DNA from: CAVQXR01 sp963717955
GTDB lineage: Bacteria; Actinomycetota; Thermoleophilia; Gaiellales; Gaiellaceae
DNA: 64,000 bases
Direction: 5' to 3'
Assembly (NCBI GenBank): GCA_963717955.1
Contig: CAVQXR010000001.1
Location: 992,001 to 1,056,000, forward strand
Part shown: piece after piece, positions 61,643 through 64,000 of the stretch
Layout of the letters: each line of letters starts with the position of its first letter
How positions within the stretch are numbered: position 1 is the stretch's first letter
Program-made: the position numbers and the translations under genes
Notes under the pieces: generated by a model
Databases searched by the model: none
The model's input: the letters and a program-made list of their open reading frames with translations, nothing else
What the model was told of the DNA's origin: nothing

Positions 61643-62416
61643 CTAGCGCCCCATGAACCGCGGCTCGCGCTTCTCGACGAACGCCGCCATGCCTTCTTTC
61701 TGGTCGGCCGAGCCGAAGGCCATGGCAAACAGACGGGCCTCTGTCTCCAGGTTCGCCGCATGCGAGCCCTGCAACGCCTGGTTCGCCGCCTCCTTCGCGT
61801 ACGCGAGCGCGAGCGGGCTCTTGGCCGCGAACCCGGCGCAGAGCTCGAGCGCCATCGGAAGCAGCTCGTCCGGCTCGTAGACCGCGTTCACGAGCCCCCG
61901 GGCGAGGGCCTCGTCCGGCTCGACCATACGGCCGCTGAAGATGAGCTCCTTCGCGAACCCGAGCGAGGTCGTACGCGCCAGGCGGGCGCTGCCCCCCCAG
62001 CCGGGGAAGATCCCGAGGTTGATCTCGGGCTGGCCCAGGCGCGCGCGCGTCGAGGCGAGCCGGATGTCGCAGGCGAGCGCGAGCTCGCAGCCGCCTCCGA
62101 GCGCATAGCCGTTGACTGCCGCCACCGTTGGCTTGGGCATCGTCTCGAGCAGCCGGCCGATCGCGTGGCCCAGTTCGGCCCACTGGCGCGCGCCCACCAC
62201 GTCGAGCCCGTGCATGTACTTGATGTCCGCGCCGGCGACGAAGGCCTTCTCCCCGGCGCCCGTCAGGATCACCGAGCGAACATCCTCGGCCCGCGCCAGC
62301 TCCTCGAGCCGCGCCAGCAGCTCCTCGGCATGCGGCAGGTCGATCGCGTTGACCGCGTCGGGGCGGTCGACGGTCACGATCGCGGTGCCGTCGCTGCGCT
62401 CGACGCCGATCGCCAT
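61643..62416 (-). CDS. enoyl-CoA hydratase/isomerase family protein
   Basis: 257 residues from ATG at 62416, overlapping the mutase subunit stop (TGATG). Crotonase fold: AIVTVDRPDAVNAIDLPHAE, AGEKAFVAGADIKYMHGLDV (oxyanion hole), AVNGYALGGGCELALACDIR, ARLGQPEINLGIFPGWGGSA (catalytic Glu near this region). It hydrates enoyl-CoA in beta-oxidation or related CoA pathways. Preceded by a B12-binding mutase subunit, suggesting propionate/branched-chain CoA metabolism. Substrate unknown. Confidence 0.9.
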   Translation of the reverse strand: MAIGVERSDGTAIVTVDRPDAVNAIDLPHAEELLARLEELARAEDVRSVILTGAGEKAFVAGADIKYMHGLDVVGARQWAELGHAIGRLLETMPKPTVAAVNGYALGGGCELALACDIRLASTRARLGQPEINLGIFPGWGGSARLARTTSLGFAKELIFSGRMVEPDEALARGLVNAVYEPDELLPMALELCAGFAAKSPLALAYAKEAANQALQGSHAANLETEARLFAMAFGSADQKEGMAAFVEKREPRFMGR

Positions 62417-62817
62417 CAGGCCGCGACCCGCTCGCGCAGGAAGTCGACGATCCCGGCGAGCGGTGCCCCGGGCGTGAAGATCTCGGCCACGCCCATGCCC
62501 TTCAACGTCTCGCCGTCCTCCTTCGGGATCGTCCCGCCGACGATCACGAGCACGTCCTCGACGCCGTTCTCGGCGAGCAGCTCGAGGATCCGCGGCACGA
62601 GCGTCATGTGGGCGCCCGACAGGATCGAGATCCCGATCGCGTCCGCGTCCTCCTGGATCGCTGTCTCGACGATCTGCTCGGGCGTCTGATGCAAGCCGGT
62701 GTAGATGACCTCGAAACCCGCGTCGCGCAGCGCGCGCGCGATCACCTTGGCGCCGCGGTCGTGACCGTCGAGGCCGGGCTTCGCAATCACAACACGGATC
62801 GGCCTGTTCACCGGCAT
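62416..62817 (-). CDS. cobalamin-binding subunit of methylmalonyl-CoA mutase type
   Basis: 133 residues, a stand-alone B12 domain. Motifs: IRVVIAKPGLDGHDRGAKVI (lower axial His in DGHDRG), then AIGISILSGAHMTLVPRILE (SxL) and VIVGGTIPKEDGETLKGMGV (GG). This is the standard Asp-x-His-x-x-Gly ... Ser-x-Leu ... Gly-Gly set. The large catalytic subunit is encoded elsewhere, as in archaeal and some actinobacterial split mutases. The neighbouring cobalamin adenosyltransferase would supply the adenosylcobalamin cofactor. Confidence 0.93.
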   Translation of the reverse strand: MPVNRPIRVVIAKPGLDGHDRGAKVIARALRDAGFEVIYTGLHQTPEQIVETAIQEDADAIGISILSGAHMTLVPRILELLAENGVEDVLVIVGGTIPKEDGETLKGMGVAEIFTPGAPLAGIVDFLRERVAA

Positions 62818-62831
62818 GGAAGTATACGAGC

Positions 62832-63545
62832 GTGCAGCTCACGATCATCGGCTCGTCCCCGGCCTGGCCGAACCCCGGCGGCGCCCACGCCGGCTACCTC
62901 GTGGAGTCCGAAGGCTGCGGCCGGCTGCTGCTGGACTGCGGGCCCGGCGTCCTCTCACGGCTGCGGGAGCGCGGCCTCGACGTGGTTGACGCGATCGCGA
63001 TTAGCCACATGCACCTCGACCACTGGGGCGACCTCGTCCCCTGGGCCTGGTTCACGCTGCACGGAGGCGGCCGCGAGGTCCGCACCGAACTCGCAGTGCC
63101 GCCCGGGGGACAGGAAGATCTCGAGGCATTCGCCGCCCGCTGGGGTAGCCCGGGCATGTTCGACCGCGCCTTCGACCTACACGAATACGGCGTCCGCGAC
63201 CCGCTCACACTCGCCGGCTTCGAGCTCGAAGCGATCGGCGTCGAGCACTTCGGCGACCCCGCCCACGGCCTGCGGGTGCGCGACCCCCACGGACGTCTGC
63301 TCGCCTACTCAGGCGACTCGGGCCCGTGCGAGGGCCTGCGCCAGGTCGCCGCGGGCGCGGACCTCTTCCTCTGCGAGGCGACCCTTGCCTCGGCCCACCA
63401 GGACGGCACGCCGCGTGGGCACCTGACCGCGGAGGACGCGATGTCATACGCGACGGGCCGGGTCGTATTGACCCATCGCCCGGCCGACCTGGGGTCCGTC
63501 GACGGAACGCTCACAGCACTGGACGGCGAGACGCTCGACGTCTAG
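62832..63545 (+). CDS. metallo-beta-lactamase-fold hydrolase
   Basis: 237 residues from GTG at 62832. Starts QLTIIGSSPAWPNPGGAHAG; zinc-binding HxHxDH is in IAISHMHLDHWGDLVPWAWF, then RLLAYSGDSGPCEGLRQVAA (Asp), GADLFLCEATLASAHQD, and late His in VVLTHRPADLGS. The arrangement resembles ribonuclease Z/ElaC-like and other short MBL proteins. Lies head-to-head with the B12 subunit gene (14 bp apart) and tail-to-tail with the adenosyltransferase, with both stop codons sharing CTAG. Substrate unknown. Confidence 0.88.
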   Translation: MQLTIIGSSPAWPNPGGAHAGYLVESEGCGRLLLDCGPGVLSRLRERGLDVVDAIAISHMHLDHWGDLVPWAWFTLHGGGREVRTELAVPPGGQEDLEAFAARWGSPGMFDRAFDLHEYGVRDPLTLAGFELEAIGVEHFGDPAHGLRVRDPHGRLLAYSGDSGPCEGLRQVAAGADLFLCEATLASAHQDGTPRGHLTAEDAMSYATGRVVLTHRPADLGSVDGTLTALDGETLDV

Positions 63546-64000
63546 AGGCGCGACGCTCCGGGCTTCCAGAGCGGCTCGGGCAGTCCGGCCTCGGCGTTCG
63601 CGGCGCGCGCGAGGATGAAGAGGAGATCCGAGAGGCGGTTGAGGTAGGCGATCGCCACCGAGTTCACGTCCGCGTCCGACGCGAGACCGACCGCACAGCG
63701 CTCGGCGCGGCGGCAGACGGTGCGGGCGACGTGTAGGCGTGCCGCTGCCTCCGAGCCGCCGGGTAGGACGAAGCTCTTGAGCGGTTCGAGGCGGTCGTTG
63801 ACGAGATCGCACAGCTCTTCGAGGGCCTCGACCTGCGACTGCGCGACGCGGAGGCGGTCCTTCAGGTCGTCGAGCGGCACGGAGAGGTCGGCGCCGAGAT
63901 CGAAGAGCTCGTTCTGGATCCGCTCCAGCCAGGGGCGGAACTCACCGGGGAGGTCGGGGCAGGCCAGCGCGACGCCGAGCGTGGAGTTCAGCTCGTCGAC
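63542..64000 (-). CDS. cob(I)alamin adenosyltransferase, PduO type, partial
   Basis: The frame is open to the edge at 64000, so the start lies beyond the window; 152 residues are visible. Motifs: VDELNSTLGVALACPDL, WLERIQNELFDLGADLSVPL, LKSFVLPGGSEAAARLHVAR, TVCRRAERCAVGLASDADVN, AYLNRLSDLLFILARAANAE. These are PduO/MMAB-type family signatures (NELFDLGADLSxP and the ATP-binding GGSxAAAxLHxARTVCRRAER). It makes adenosylcobalamin for enzymes such as methylmalonyl-CoA mutase, whose B12 subunit is encoded nearby. Confidence 0.93.
   Translation of the reverse strand, partial: VDELNSTLGVALACPDLPGEFRPWLERIQNELFDLGADLSVPLDDLKDRLRVAQSQVEALEELCDLVNDRLEPLKSFVLPGGSEAAARLHVARTVCRRAERCAVGLASDADVNSVAIAYLNRLSDLLFILARAANAEAGLPEPLWKPGASRL

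Overview
A 64 kb, very GC-rich chromosomal window. Gene content (SecA with a C-terminal SEC-C motif, FtsE/FtsX, tmRNA/SmpB, oligopeptide ABC transporter, ETF operon) together with the run rpmE - YqhQ-like - osmC - prfA - prmC - tsaC - glyA - upp - wecA-like - atp suggests an actinobacterium, most likely a deep-branching lineage such as class Thermoleophilia. The lineage is an inference; there is no rRNA in the window. Almost everything is on the minus strand in compact blocks with 1-20 bp overlaps (GTGA, ATGA, TGATG, and one CTGA).

Layout. 1-3.3 kb: end of a YihY/BrkB membrane protein, a decayed membrane-protein remnant, a lipoprotein, a CYTH-domain protein and a secreted hypothetical. 3.28-10.03 kb: a 6.7 kb genomic island between a perfect 31-bp direct repeat that includes the 3' end of the tmRNA gene ssrA. 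It carries integrase fragments, a luciferase-like flavin monooxygenase and an ECF sigma / anti-sigma-like / DUF3089 lipoprotein cassette. 10-25.5 kb: ssrA, smpB, RNase R-like, S41 protease, ftsX, ftsE, prfB (programmed +1 frameshift), secA, hpf, comF, a sugar nucleotidyltransferase, mtnA and a divergent adenosylhomocysteinase-like gene. 25.5-30.2 kb: a structured repeat element, then a surface-polysaccharide block (cupin isomerase, nucleotidyltransferase, UDP-sugar dehydrogenase, LytR-CpsA-Psr protein).

30.3-44.8 kb: ATP synthase. The order atpZ-like, atpI-like, B, E, F, H, A, G is normal, but a complete five-gene oligopeptide ABC transporter operon plus a zinc-finger anti-sigma-like gene stands between atpG and atpD-atpC. 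44.9-53.5 kb: housekeeping run (wecA-like, upp, glyA, tsaC, prmC, prfA, osmC, YqhQ-like, rpmE, a PLP-dependent dehydratase). 53.5-57 kb: ETF-quinone oxidoreductase, etfA, etfB, preceded by a second copy of the structured repeat. 57-59.9 kb: M23 peptidase, a REP-type palindrome beside a degenerate REP-associated transposase, and a lysyl-oxidase homologue. 59.9-64 kb: thiG-thiS-thiE under a TPP riboswitch, enoyl-CoA hydratase, a B12-binding mutase subunit, an MBL hydrolase and the start of a cobalamin adenosyltransferase.

Most notable: the covarying two-copy structured element upstream of two unrelated minus-strand genes; the ssrA island; the adenosylhomocysteinase homologue lacking key catalytic residues; an ETF-QO with only three of four cluster cysteines; a REP transposase lacking both the HUH histidine and the tyrosine; the split atp operon; and a probable CTG start for ftsX.
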